From contig DAOSNS010000014.1 of assembly GCA_035373625.1 (NCBI GenBank), forward strand, positions 24,058-88,057: DNA of 64,000 nucleotides, in the 5' to 3' direction. A model generated the notes under the pieces. That model saw nothing but the letters and a program-made list of their open reading frames with translations, ran no database searches and was not told the DNA's origin. Each line of letters starts with the position of its first letter. Within the stretch, counting starts at the first letter, position 1. This document shows, piece by piece, positions 28,554 to 36,432 of the stretch. This DNA is from DSWT01 sp035373625. GTDB lineage: Bacteria; Chloroflexota; Anaerolineae; B4-G1; SLSP01. Both the position numbers and the translations under genes were made by a program.

Positions 28554-29510
28554 ATGGAATACAAGGACTATTACGGCATTCTGGGTGTTCCGAAGGGCGC
28601 GAGCGAGAAGGACATCAAAAATGCCTATCGCAAGCTGGCCCGCAAATATCACCCGGATATGAATCCCGGCGACAAATCCGCCGAGGAAAAATTCAAAGAA
28701 ATCAACGAAGCCTATGAAGTGCTTTCTGACCCCGAAAAGCGCAAGCTGTATGATCAATTCGGCAGCGAGTGGTCTACATGGCAGCAGCGTGGCGGTCAGG
28801 CCGAAGATTTCTGGCAGCATTGGAGCGGTGGACAGCCCGGCGGTTATCGGCGTGTCACCCCTGAAGAGTTCCGGGACCTGTTCGGGGAGAGCAGCCCGTT
28901 CTCCGATTTCTTTCAGCAACTCTTCGGCGGCGGTGGCTATGGCGTTTACGACGATATTTTTGGTGGGGGGACGAGTCGGCGTGCGCGTCCGCGGCGCGGA
29001 CAGGACTATGAGCAGCCGGTCGAAATCACGTTGGAGGAGGCTTATCGCGGCACATCGCGGATTGTACAAATCGGCAACCAGCGCATCGAGGTCAACATCC
29101 CTGCCGGTGCGGATACCGGCACCCGCGTGCGGGTGGCGGGAAAGGGCGCACCCGGCGGGGCCGGCGGGCCGGCCGGCGATCTGTATTTGAACATCGAGGT
29201 ATTGCCACATTCTCAATTCAAACGGCAGGGTGAAAACATCGAAACCGTCGTGCCGGTGGACCTGTATACGGCCATCCTGGGCGGCGAAGTTGCCGTCCCG
29301 ACGCCCGGTGGCCAGACGCGCATGCTGCGCATTCCACCGGAAACGCAAAACGGCACCAAGTTCCGGCTTCGCGGACAGGGCATGCCGGTCCTGGGGCGTC
29401 CCAACGAGCGCGGCGATCTTTACGCCGTGGCCGAGATCAAACTGCCGATGCGCCTGACGGCGCAGGAACGCGAGCTTTTCGAATCATTGCGCCGCCTGCG
29501 CGCAAAATAG
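28554..29510 (+). CDS. J-domain co-chaperone, CbpA/type II DnaJ
   Basis: 318 aa with GGAGG before the ATG. J-domain residues 4-70 include the HPD motif (KYHPDMNPGDKSAEEKF). A Gly/Phe-rich linker (85-150) follows, then two C-terminal beta domains (QPVEITLEEAYRGTSRIV; LPHSQFKRQG). There is no CxxCxGxG zinc-finger region, so it is the CbpA/DnaJ-type II architecture, not classic DnaJ. It stimulates the DnaK ATPase. The gene completes the dnaK operon, 19 bp after grpE. Confidence 0.93.
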   Translation: MEYKDYYGILGVPKGASEKDIKNAYRKLARKYHPDMNPGDKSAEEKFKEINEAYEVLSDPEKRKLYDQFGSEWSTWQQRGGQAEDFWQHWSGGQPGGYRRVTPEEFRDLFGESSPFSDFFQQLFGGGGYGVYDDIFGGGTSRRARPRRGQDYEQPVEITLEEAYRGTSRIVQIGNQRIEVNIPAGADTGTRVRVAGKGAPGGAGGPAGDLYLNIEVLPHSQFKRQGENIETVVPVDLYTAILGGEVAVPTPGGQTRMLRIPPETQNGTKFRLRGQGMPVLGRPNERGDLYAVAEIKLPMRLTAQERELFESLRRLRAK

Positions 29511-29569
29511 CAGGTGTGATAGAATCAACGCTCTAACGTTCAAACGATTTTGAGGAGGTCATTGAAGCT

Positions 29570-29989
29570 ATGTTCAAACGCATACTCTTTGCGCATAATG
29601 CCACCCCGGCAGCCGAGCGCGCCTTGTTGTATCTGGAGCACCTGGCGCGATTGGAGAACGCCGAGGTCATCGTCCTGCACGTCTACGAACCGCCGGAGCG
29701 TTACCTGGCGACGCAGGGATACGAGGCTTTGCTCCGGCAATTGGAGACCGTGGCGCAGGAAGTGGTCAACGACGCGGTTGAACATCTCCAGAAGGCCGGC
29801 ATTGCGGCGCTTGGTATCATCCATGCCGGTGTTCCGGCCAGAACTATTCTGGAAACGGCTCAGGATGAAAAAATCTCGCTGATCGTTTTGGGGACGCGCG
29901 GCCCATCGAATATGACCGACATTTTGTTGGGGGATGTAAGCACCGAAGTTCTGCGGCGGGCTAACTGTCCTGTATTGCTGGTGCCTTAG
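29570..29989 (+). CDS. Universal stress protein (UspA family)
   Basis: 139 aa with GAGGAGG upstream. The single Usp domain shows LFAHNATPAAERAL near the start and the nucleotide-binding end GTRGPSNMTDILLGDVSTEV, a G-x2-G-x9-G(S/T)-like signature in which the final Gly is followed by Asp rather than Ser. This may weaken ATP binding. The gene follows the dnaK operon and precedes a secreted HtrA protease, a stress-response neighbourhood. A degenerate CGTTC-type repeat lies upstream. Confidence 0.9.
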   Translation: MFKRILFAHNATPAAERALLYLEHLARLENAEVIVLHVYEPPERYLATQGYEALLRQLETVAQEVVNDAVEHLQKAGIAALGIIHAGVPARTILETAQDEKISLIVLGTRGPSNMTDILLGDVSTEVLRRANCPVLLVP

Positions 29990-30005
29990 TTTCAGGAGGG
30001 TGCGT

Positions 30006-31205
30006 ATGAATCGAAAACTCTATGGAGTGCTCAGTGTTTTGGTGTTGCTGGCGACATCGTTGGGGTGCATCGCTTTGCAGACGGTGGTTCCGCCGACGCT
30101 TGCCCCCACGCCGACAACGGCGCCGAAGGTGATTGCGCCGACGGCCACGCCGGTTAACGTTGTCCCTGTGGACGTCACGGTGACGGAGTTGCAGACGCAA
30201 GTCCAAGCGGTTTATGAAGCCGTTGGAGATTCGGTCGTGCACATCTCCGTTACCGCCGTGGGCTACGACTTCTTCTTTAATGCGGTTCCGCAGGAGGGCA
30301 GCGGCTCCGGCTTTGTTTATGACGAAGAAGGGCACATCGTCACCAATTACCATGTCATCGAGAACGCCCAAGACATCCGCGTTATCTTTGCGGATGGCGC
30401 GACCTATACCGGCGAGGTGATCGGCTCGGATTCGACTTATGACCTGGCGGTTATTGCCCTGCCCAAAGAGGCCCGCGAGGAACGCACTTTCCGTCCCATT
30501 CCCCTCGGTGACTCCGATGCTATTCGTGTCGGCCAGTTCGTGGTGGCGATCGGCAACCCCTTTGGTCTGGATCAGACGGTCACTTTTGGCGTCATCAGCA
30601 GCCTGGGACGTGTCATCGAAAGCCCGGACGGGCGCTATATCGGCGAGGCAATTCAAACCGATGCGGCGATTAACCCCGGCAACTCCGGCGGGCCGCTGCT
30701 CGATCTGGAAGGGCGGGTCATCGGTGTGAACGCGCAGATCGTCAGCCCCAGCCAGGCCAATGCCGGCATCGGCTTCGCCATTCCGGTCAATGCCGTCAAG
30801 CGTGTGGTTCCCGACCTGATCGCCGAGGGGCGTTACCGGCACTCGTGGATGGGCATCCGCTTTTTCCCCGTGGCCCTGAGCAAATCGGTGGCGGAATCCT
30901 TCGCCAAACTGGGAGTAGAAGTCCCCGATCACGGCATCTTGATTATCAGCGTGGATGCGAAGTCCGGGGCGGCGCGTGCCGGGCTGCGCGGCGGCGAGCG
31001 GACCGTGCGGACCCCCTATGGGGATGTGCAGGTGGGAGGCGATGTGATTGTGGCGATTGACGGCAATCCGGTTACGAATCCCAGCGGTTTGATTGCCTAT
31101 TTGGAGACGCGCACCCGTCCCGGCGATACCGTTCAGGTCACCGTGTTGCGCGATGGCCAGGAGAAGACTTTCTCCGTGACCCTGGGGGAGCGGCCACAGT
31201 CCTGA
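30006..31205 (+). CDS. Exported HtrA/DegP-type serine protease (S1C)
   Basis: 399 aa from the ATG at 30006 (AGGAGGG upstream; the in-frame GTG at 30000 overlaps it). The N-terminal signal ends in a lipobox-like TSLGC, so it is probably a lipoprotein. A Thr/Pro-rich linker precedes the trypsin-like domain with His (TNYHVIENA), Asp (TYDLAVIALP) and Ser (NPGNSGGPLLD). One PDZ domain (about 275-390, VGGDVIVAIDGNPV) ends it. It degrades or refolds damaged envelope proteins. The stop lies 12 bp from the convergent trmFO stop. Confidence 0.94.
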   Translation: MNRKLYGVLSVLVLLATSLGCIALQTVVPPTLAPTPTTAPKVIAPTATPVNVVPVDVTVTELQTQVQAVYEAVGDSVVHISVTAVGYDFFFNAVPQEGSGSGFVYDEEGHIVTNYHVIENAQDIRVIFADGATYTGEVIGSDSTYDLAVIALPKEAREERTFRPIPLGDSDAIRVGQFVVAIGNPFGLDQTVTFGVISSLGRVIESPDGRYIGEAIQTDAAINPGNSGGPLLDLEGRVIGVNAQIVSPSQANAGIGFAIPVNAVKRVVPDLIAEGRYRHSWMGIRFFPVALSKSVAESFAKLGVEVPDHGILIISVDAKSGAARAGLRGGERTVRTPYGDVQVGGDVIVAIDGNPVTNPSGLIAYLETRTRPGDTVQVTVLRDGQEKTFSVTLGERPQS

Positions 31206-31217
31206 GCCATCGTGGCG

Positions 31218-32570
31218 TTATGCTTGAAGCGGATGACATTCGCGGATCGTGATTTCGTCATCCAGCCATTGCGCCAGACGCGCTAAGGCACGGGCGGCAT
31301 AGGCTTCACCGCGGGCGCGTTTGCCCCGCGTGGTTGTATCGAGCGGCGGGAGCAGGCCGAAGTTGGCCTTCATCGGTTGGAATGTAGCCGGATCGGCGCG
31401 CGTGATGTACTGCATCAGCGCGCCGATCATCGTTTCTGGCGGGGGAACGAGCAACGGCAGACCTGACAGCATGCGCGCCAGGTTCACCCCTGCCAGCCAT
31501 CCGCCGGCGATGTTCCCCGCGTAGCCTTCCAGGCCGGCGATCTGCCCGGCAAAAAAGAGATCGGGGCGTGCGCGGCTTTGCAATGTTGGCTGTAACAGCG
31601 ATGGGGCGTTGATGTACGTGTTGCGGTGCATCGAGCCGTAGCGGACGAAGCGCGCGTTTTCCAGCCCCGGAATCAGGCGCAGGACGCGATCCTGTTCTCC
31701 ATACTTGAGATTTGTTTGAAAGCCCACCAGATTGTAGAGCGTCGCGGCGGCGTTGTCTTGCCGCAGTTGGACGACGGCAAAGGGACGGCGGCCGGTGCGC
31801 GGATCGCGCAGGCCCACCGGACGCAGTGGCCCGAAGGCCAACGCCTGTTCCCCGCGCGCGGCCAATACCTCGATGGGCAGGCAAGCCTCGAAAAACTGCG
31901 GATCGTGCTGCTCGAAGTCACGCAGCGGGATGCGCTCGGCGTCGAGCAACGCGGCGACAAAGCGGCGGTATTCCTCTTCATCCATGGGGCAATTGATGTA
32001 ATCGCCGGCATCGGATTCCCCTTTGTGGTAACGCGAGGCACGAAACGCAATGTCGAAGTTGATGGAATCCACCTCCACGATCGGCGCGATGGCATCGTAG
32101 AATGAAAGCGCGGCACTGCCTGTGAAGGCGCGGATGGACTGTGCGAGCCGGTCGGCGGTGAGTGGCCCACTGGCGATGATCGTTGGGCCTTCGGGAACTT
32201 CGGTGACTTCTTCGCGGATGAGGGTGATATATGGGTGGGTGGCAATGCGGTGCGTCACTTCCGCCGCGAAACCCTCGCGGTCCACGGCGAGCGCACTGCC
32301 GGCGGGGACGCGGTGTGCGTCGGCGACCGCGATGAGCAGCGATCCGAGCTGGCGCAGTTCGGCCTTGAGCAATCCCGGTGCGCGGTTGGGGAGATCGGAC
32401 CCCAGCGAATTGGAGCAGACCAGTTCGGCCAACTGATCGCCGGTATGGGCCGGCGTCATCATACGCGGGCGCATCTCATAGAGACGCACGGGGATGCCGC
32501 GTTGGGCAATCTGCCAGGCGGCCTCGCTGCCTGCCAGCCCACCGCCCACAATCGTGACAGAGTCGGTCAT
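31218..32570 (-). CDS. trmFO: tRNA (uracil-54-C5)-methyltransferase TrmFO
   Basis: 450 aa. The FAD-binding VTIVGGGLAGSEAAWQIAQRG is followed by YEMRP and CSNSLGSD; the later PRTGRRPFAVVQLRQDN, GGWLAGVN and NFGLLPPL are typical. It uses methylenetetrahydrofolate and FADH2 to make T54 in tRNA. It is convergent with htrA. A DUF2007-like gene lies 100 bp upstream on the same strand. Confidence 0.96.
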   Translation of the reverse strand: MTDSVTIVGGGLAGSEAAWQIAQRGIPVRLYEMRPRMMTPAHTGDQLAELVCSNSLGSDLPNRAPGLLKAELRQLGSLLIAVADAHRVPAGSALAVDREGFAAEVTHRIATHPYITLIREEVTEVPEGPTIIASGPLTADRLAQSIRAFTGSAALSFYDAIAPIVEVDSINFDIAFRASRYHKGESDAGDYINCPMDEEEYRRFVAALLDAERIPLRDFEQHDPQFFEACLPIEVLAARGEQALAFGPLRPVGLRDPRTGRRPFAVVQLRQDNAAATLYNLVGFQTNLKYGEQDRVLRLIPGLENARFVRYGSMHRNTYINAPSLLQPTLQSRARPDLFFAGQIAGLEGYAGNIAGGWLAGVNLARMLSGLPLLVPPPETMIGALMQYITRADPATFQPMKANFGLLPPLDTTTRGKRARGEAYAARALARLAQWLDDEITIRECHPLQA

Positions 32571-32671
32571 AGCCTTGTTGACCCCTTCAGCTTCGGCGGG
32601 ATTGCCGGATTCCGCCGCTTCAACCCCGGATCTGGTGAGCCGGTGGGAGCAGTCGGAGCGTTACCATCGAG

Positions 32672-32956
32672 CTATTCCTCTATCGAGGACGGCGCGTCCG
32701 GCGAAACATACACTTCGCCGCTGCGAGGAGGCGTGTTGAGCAGATCCCGCGCTTCGGCTTCCCACTCCACCGGCACCCGCACCTCGACTCTGCCGATCCC
32801 GTTGACGGTCAGCCCAAGCACCGGCCCGACCGATTCGTAGCTGAGCATGACCGGAATACCGGCAGTTTCGAGCGCGCCGCGTATCACCATAGCCCGCAGC
32901 ATCCCTTGCGTCACATAAACGGTCACAAGCCCGGTAGGCTTCTTTTCTTGCGTCAC
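32672..32956 (-). CDS. DUF2007-like small protein
   Basis: 94 aa with a GTG start at 32956 (AAGGAGG 9 bp upstream on this strand). The middle part VYVTQGMLRAMVIRGALETAGIPV resembles the DUF2007 (putative signal-transducing) fold, in which a beta-alpha-beta unit recalls ACT/PII proteins; EAEARDLL is the usual end of the domain. The function is unknown. It may be co-transcribed with trmFO. Confidence 0.7.
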   Translation of the reverse strand: MTQEKKPTGLVTVYVTQGMLRAMVIRGALETAGIPVMLSYESVGPVLGLTVNGIGRVEVRVPVEWEAEARDLLNTPPRSGEVYVSPDAPSSIEE

Positions 32957-33012
32957 GGTATCATACCTCCTTGACTGTGCTGCTACTCATAGTTTGCGCT
33001 AAAATAATGTAT

Positions 33013-33041
33013 TTGTCAATCCCTTATATTCCTGGTATAAT
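33013..33041 (+). promoter_or_regulatory. Strong candidate promoter
   Basis: TTGTCA (33013-33018), a 17-bp spacer and an extended -10 TGGTATAAT (TATAAT at 33036-33041). It drives the 520-aa gene at 33085. On the other strand the same bases read TTGACA (33019 to 33014), so a divergent promoter for the DUF2007-like gene may share them. Confidence 0.75.
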
Positions 33042-33084
33042 CTAAACGTTTTACAGGAGAACACAGCGTTAAAGTGAGAGGCGT

Positions 33085-34647
33085 ATGAGCAGTACTGTAC
33101 AAAATGACCAATACTGGGAGCAGTTCTCCATCTTGCCGGGCGATATTGAACATATCATCAATTACCTGGTGGAGACGGAACGCCCCCAAATGCTTGACCA
33201 GTTAGCCCAAGAATTGATCCAGGCGCGGCACCGGCAGATGGTGGCATTGATTGAAAACACCTTGTCGCAAGGACGCATTTATCGGCCTGGGGAAAGCTAT
33301 AGCGTTGGCGAACGGCTTATTTTCCCGCATCTGAACAATCTCTTGGGGGAAGTGATTGCTGTGCGTCCCGGTCATAACCCGGAGTACGAAGCGTTTTCCG
33401 TGATCACGGTGAGAACGACTAACGGTGCGGTGCGTGAATTTGTCGCCGACCTGCGTCGCGAGCATCCGCTGAACACGGCGACATACGTGCCTTCTAAGAA
33501 CCTGGATATCCGGGATATTTACGCTCATTACGGTGAAAAGATCAAAACGGCGTTGCGTTCCGCGTTGGAGAAAAATGCCCAGTTTGTCAGTGTGGGGGAG
33601 CAGTGGTTCCTCCGCGATCTGCTGGTGGAGATTCCTGCCGGACAGTTGAACATCGCCGAAGCCCTGCTGGATATGGCCGGTGGGGGGCCGCTGCCCACGT
33701 CCAAACTGCTCGATGAACTGGAAGTGCCCGGCGAGGTCTCGCGGCCTTTACAGCTTTTCTCGTTGGAATATGCTCTGTTGCACGACCGGCGTTTCGATGA
33801 GGTGGGGCCGGCGGGGATTGCGCTGTGGCACCTGCGTCAGATGGAGCCGCAGGGCGTTTTGGAAGTGCCGCTGCCGTTGCGTTACGTGCCCATCCCCTAC
33901 AGCCGGGCGTTGCTGGACGAGACGATGTTGGCGTTGGAGCGTCAGATAGACGACGAATGGGCCGACACGACCGGGCCTGTGCCGCCGATCACGGATAGCG
34001 TGACGGTGGTGCTCAACTACCCGCACTGGCGCAGTGGGACGCTCCCCTTGTCGCCGCGTGTGGCGCAGCTATTCCCGACCGCACGGGTGACCGACCGTAT
34101 TTGCTTTACGTTTATGGATGGGCGCACCGGCGAGACTTTCCCTGGTTGGGTGGTGCGCAGTGGCCGCTACGTCCACGGGTTGACCGAGTGGTACAAGAAG
34201 AACAGCGTCAGCGTCGGGACGTATGTGGACCTGGAGCGTGGTGGCGAACCCGGCACGATTCAAGTGAGCGTGCGTCCCATCCGCTCGAAACGCCGCGAGT
34301 GGTTGCGGACGGCGACAACCGATACCGGGCAGCTTGTGCTGGAGGTGACGCGCGTGCCCGTGGCGTGCGAATTTGACGAGTTGGCGACGGTGGCAGTGAC
34401 CGATCCTGATGCCGTGGACGCGCTGGCGCATCAATTACAACGTGCGCCGCTGGAATCTTTGTTGGAACAGATCTTCAGTGGTCTGGCCGGTCTCAGTCTA
34501 CAGCGCGCCGTTCATGCGATGACGCTGTACAGCGTTCTGAACCTGTTGCGGCGTGTGCCTCCGGCGCCGATGTTTGCCGTACTGGCGACATCGTCGCGGT
34601 ACGTGGCATTGGGGGATAACTATTGGGCCTATCGAGGAGAGAGCTAA
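33085..34647 (+). CDS. Conserved-looking protein of unknown function (520 aa)
   Basis: 520 aa, no signal peptide and no membrane helix. I do not recognise a catalytic motif. A Glu-rich helical N-terminus (residues 1-60) is followed by a beta-rich stretch (PGESYSVGERLIFPHLNN...GEVIAVRPGHN). A segment at about 190-255 (LNIAEALLDMAGGGPLPTSK, LEYALLHDRRFDEVG) resembles HARE-HTH/winged-helix domains that can bind DNA or RNA polymerase. The C-terminal half is all-beta. The next gene overlaps its stop (TAATG), so the two proteins probably work together. Confidence 0.6.
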   Translation: MSSTVQNDQYWEQFSILPGDIEHIINYLVETERPQMLDQLAQELIQARHRQMVALIENTLSQGRIYRPGESYSVGERLIFPHLNNLLGEVIAVRPGHNPEYEAFSVITVRTTNGAVREFVADLRREHPLNTATYVPSKNLDIRDIYAHYGEKIKTALRSALEKNAQFVSVGEQWFLRDLLVEIPAGQLNIAEALLDMAGGGPLPTSKLLDELEVPGEVSRPLQLFSLEYALLHDRRFDEVGPAGIALWHLRQMEPQGVLEVPLPLRYVPIPYSRALLDETMLALERQIDDEWADTTGPVPPITDSVTVVLNYPHWRSGTLPLSPRVAQLFPTARVTDRICFTFMDGRTGETFPGWVVRSGRYVHGLTEWYKKNSVSVGTYVDLERGGEPGTIQVSVRPIRSKRREWLRTATTDTGQLVLEVTRVPVACEFDELATVAVTDPDAVDALAHQLQRAPLESLLEQIFSGLAGLSLQRAVHAMTLYSVLNLLRRVPPAPMFAVLATSSRYVALGDNYWAYRGES

Positions 34648-35093
34648 TGCCGACATTACCTCCGATTCCTGCTTTAGCGCGCTTTGTCAAGCCGACTTTG
34701 GACACGCCTTTCCACATTGATTATCGCTGGTGGGAAGAACAGGGGCTTGACTTCAACGTTCAATTGTTACAACACCTGTCTCCGGAATTACGCGAGGCTT
34801 ATGCCGGGCGGCGTATTGATGAGAAGATTGACCTGATTGATTGGGAGACCGGCGAGGTGCACCAGGTGGAAGGGTTGCAGTATTTGATCACCACGCGATG
34901 CAGCAAAGACCCCGGTTACATCGCTCAGGCACCGACGCTGTTGGAGGCAATTTTCCGGGTGTTTCTCAGCAACGGCAATCAACCGCTATCCCCGCGTGCG
35001 CTGGCTCCGCTGGTGGGCTATCCGCCGGAGCATGTGCTGCGGGTGCTTTCCAGCGCTACCGTGCGCAAGGGCCTACGACCGGTTATGGATTGA
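34647..35093 (+). CDS. Unknown protein, coupled partner of the 520-aa protein
   Basis: 148 aa from the ATG at 34647, which overlaps the previous stop as TAATG; AGGAGAG lies upstream. The N-terminus has FHIDYRWWEEQGLDFNVQLLQHLSPEL, then DEKIDLIDWETGEVHQVEGLQYLI; the C-terminal third (PTLLEAIFRVFLSNGNQPLSP...VGYPPEHVLRVLSS) is helical and resembles a winged-helix. I do not recognise the family. Coupling implies a complex or joint role. Confidence 0.65.
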   Translation: MPTLPPIPALARFVKPTLDTPFHIDYRWWEEQGLDFNVQLLQHLSPELREAYAGRRIDEKIDLIDWETGEVHQVEGLQYLITTRCSKDPGYIAQAPTLLEAIFRVFLSNGNQPLSPRALAPLVGYPPEHVLRVLSSATVRKGLRPVMD

Positions 35094-35179
35094 GGATCAG
35101 ACAAGTATTGCCCTGGAAACTTTACTTGTCGAGATGATCCCGATGGGGTAGGCGGGTTTTCTGTGGATTCACTTCACTT

Positions 35180-35253
35180 GCCCCGGTAGCTCAAGTGGAT
35201 AGAGCAAGTGCCTTCTAAGCACAAGGCTAGAGGTTCAAGTCCTCTCCGGGGTA
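35180..35253 (+). tRNA. tRNA-Arg (anticodon UCU)
   Basis: A cloverleaf is drawn readily: acceptor GCCCCGG (35180-35186) with CCGGGGT (35246-35252), first pair G-U, D-arm AGCTCAAGTGGATAGAGC, anticodon loop CTTCTAA giving UCU, and T-arm AGAGGTTCAAGTCCTCT. The CCA end is not encoded. It decodes AGA/AGG Arg codons. Confidence 0.95.
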
Positions 35254-35274
35254 TTTGAACGAAAGGAGTATGCC

Positions 35275-36426
35275 GTGAATTCTAAATCACATAAACCACT
35301 GCGACGCGCCGTTTTCCTCACCACGCCGGCCCTGTGGGAACGGGGACATGGCAAGAACCATCCTCTCAAACCCGAACGCCTGCAGCGCACCTTTGAACTG
35401 CTCGAAGCCTACGGCGCGTTTGCCGCCCCCAACGTCCGGGTGGTTGCACCGCAGCCCGCGACCGAAGACGAGCTGGCGCTGTTCCATTCCCGCAACTACA
35501 TCGAAGTGGTGCGCATCCTGAGCGAAGGCGGCGCGTGGACCGAGACCCGCGAGTATATCAATCCCATGCGCTACGGCTTCGGTTCCGGCGACAATCCCAT
35601 CTTCCCGGAGATGTATGAGACGGAGAGCCTGAAGGCCGGCAGCTCGCTGATGGGGGCGCGTCTGCTGGTGAACGGCGACTGCGATGTGGCCTTCAGCTAT
35701 GCCGGCGGACTCCATCACGCGATGGCGAGTTACGCCTCCGGCTTCTGCGTGTTCAACGACCCGGCGATTGCCATTCAGTGGATGGTGGATCAGGGATTGC
35801 GTGTCGCCTACGTGGATGTGGATGTGCATCACGGCGACGGTGTGGAGGCGGCGTTCTACGATACCGACCGCGTGCTGACGATTTCGTTGCACCAGGACGG
35901 GCGGACGCTCTTCCCGGGGACGGGCTTCATCCACGATATTGGTTCCGGCGACGGTGAAGGTTACGCCGTCAACGTGCCGCTGTTGCCCGATACGGACGAT
36001 GAGATTTATCTGTGGGCGTTCCGGGAAGTGGTGCCGCCGCTGTTGGAGCGTTTTGCGCCGGATGTGGTGGTCTCACAGCTCGGTGTGGATACGCACTACA
36101 AGGATCCGCTGGCGCACATGGCGCTGACTACCGCCGGACAGACGACCCTTTTTGAAGCCTTCGACGCGCTTGCCCCCCGTTGGCTGGCGCTCGGCGGCGG
36201 CGGATACAATCTCGACGTGGTGCCGCGTTCCTGGACACTGGCGTTCGGCGTGATGTCGGGGCAGACTTTCCCCGACGCCTTACCGGAAAGCTATCGCGCC
36301 CGCTACGGCGGACAATGGTTGCGCGACCACGAGTCTCCCCCGCTGAGCGACGCTGCCCGCGAGTACGTCGCTGAAAGAACCCGCGAGGTGATCGCCGAGG
36401 TCAAAAGGACCCATCACATTCCGTGA
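35275..36426 (+). CDS. Histone deacetylase family protein (AcuC-like)
   Basis: 383 aa with a GTG start at 35275 and AAGGAG 6 bp before it. The zinc-amidohydrolase motifs are visible: GGLHHAMASYASGFCVFND, YVDVDVHHGDGVEAAFY (metal-binding Asp and His), HQDGRTLFPGTG, QLGVDTHYKDPL and LALGGGGYN. Bacterial members deacetylate acetyl-lysine, as AcuC does for acetyl-CoA synthetase, or small acetyl-polyamines. No acsA or acuA partner is nearby. It starts 21 bp after the tRNA and may share its transcript. Confidence 0.92.
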   Translation: MNSKSHKPLRRAVFLTTPALWERGHGKNHPLKPERLQRTFELLEAYGAFAAPNVRVVAPQPATEDELALFHSRNYIEVVRILSEGGAWTETREYINPMRYGFGSGDNPIFPEMYETESLKAGSSLMGARLLVNGDCDVAFSYAGGLHHAMASYASGFCVFNDPAIAIQWMVDQGLRVAYVDVDVHHGDGVEAAFYDTDRVLTISLHQDGRTLFPGTGFIHDIGSGDGEGYAVNVPLLPDTDDEIYLWAFREVVPPLLERFAPDVVVSQLGVDTHYKDPLAHMALTTAGQTTLFEAFDALAPRWLALGGGGYNLDVVPRSWTLAFGVMSGQTFPDALPESYRARYGGQWLRDHESPPLSDAAREYVAERTREVIAEVKRTHHIP

Positions 36427-36432
36427 AAGCCG

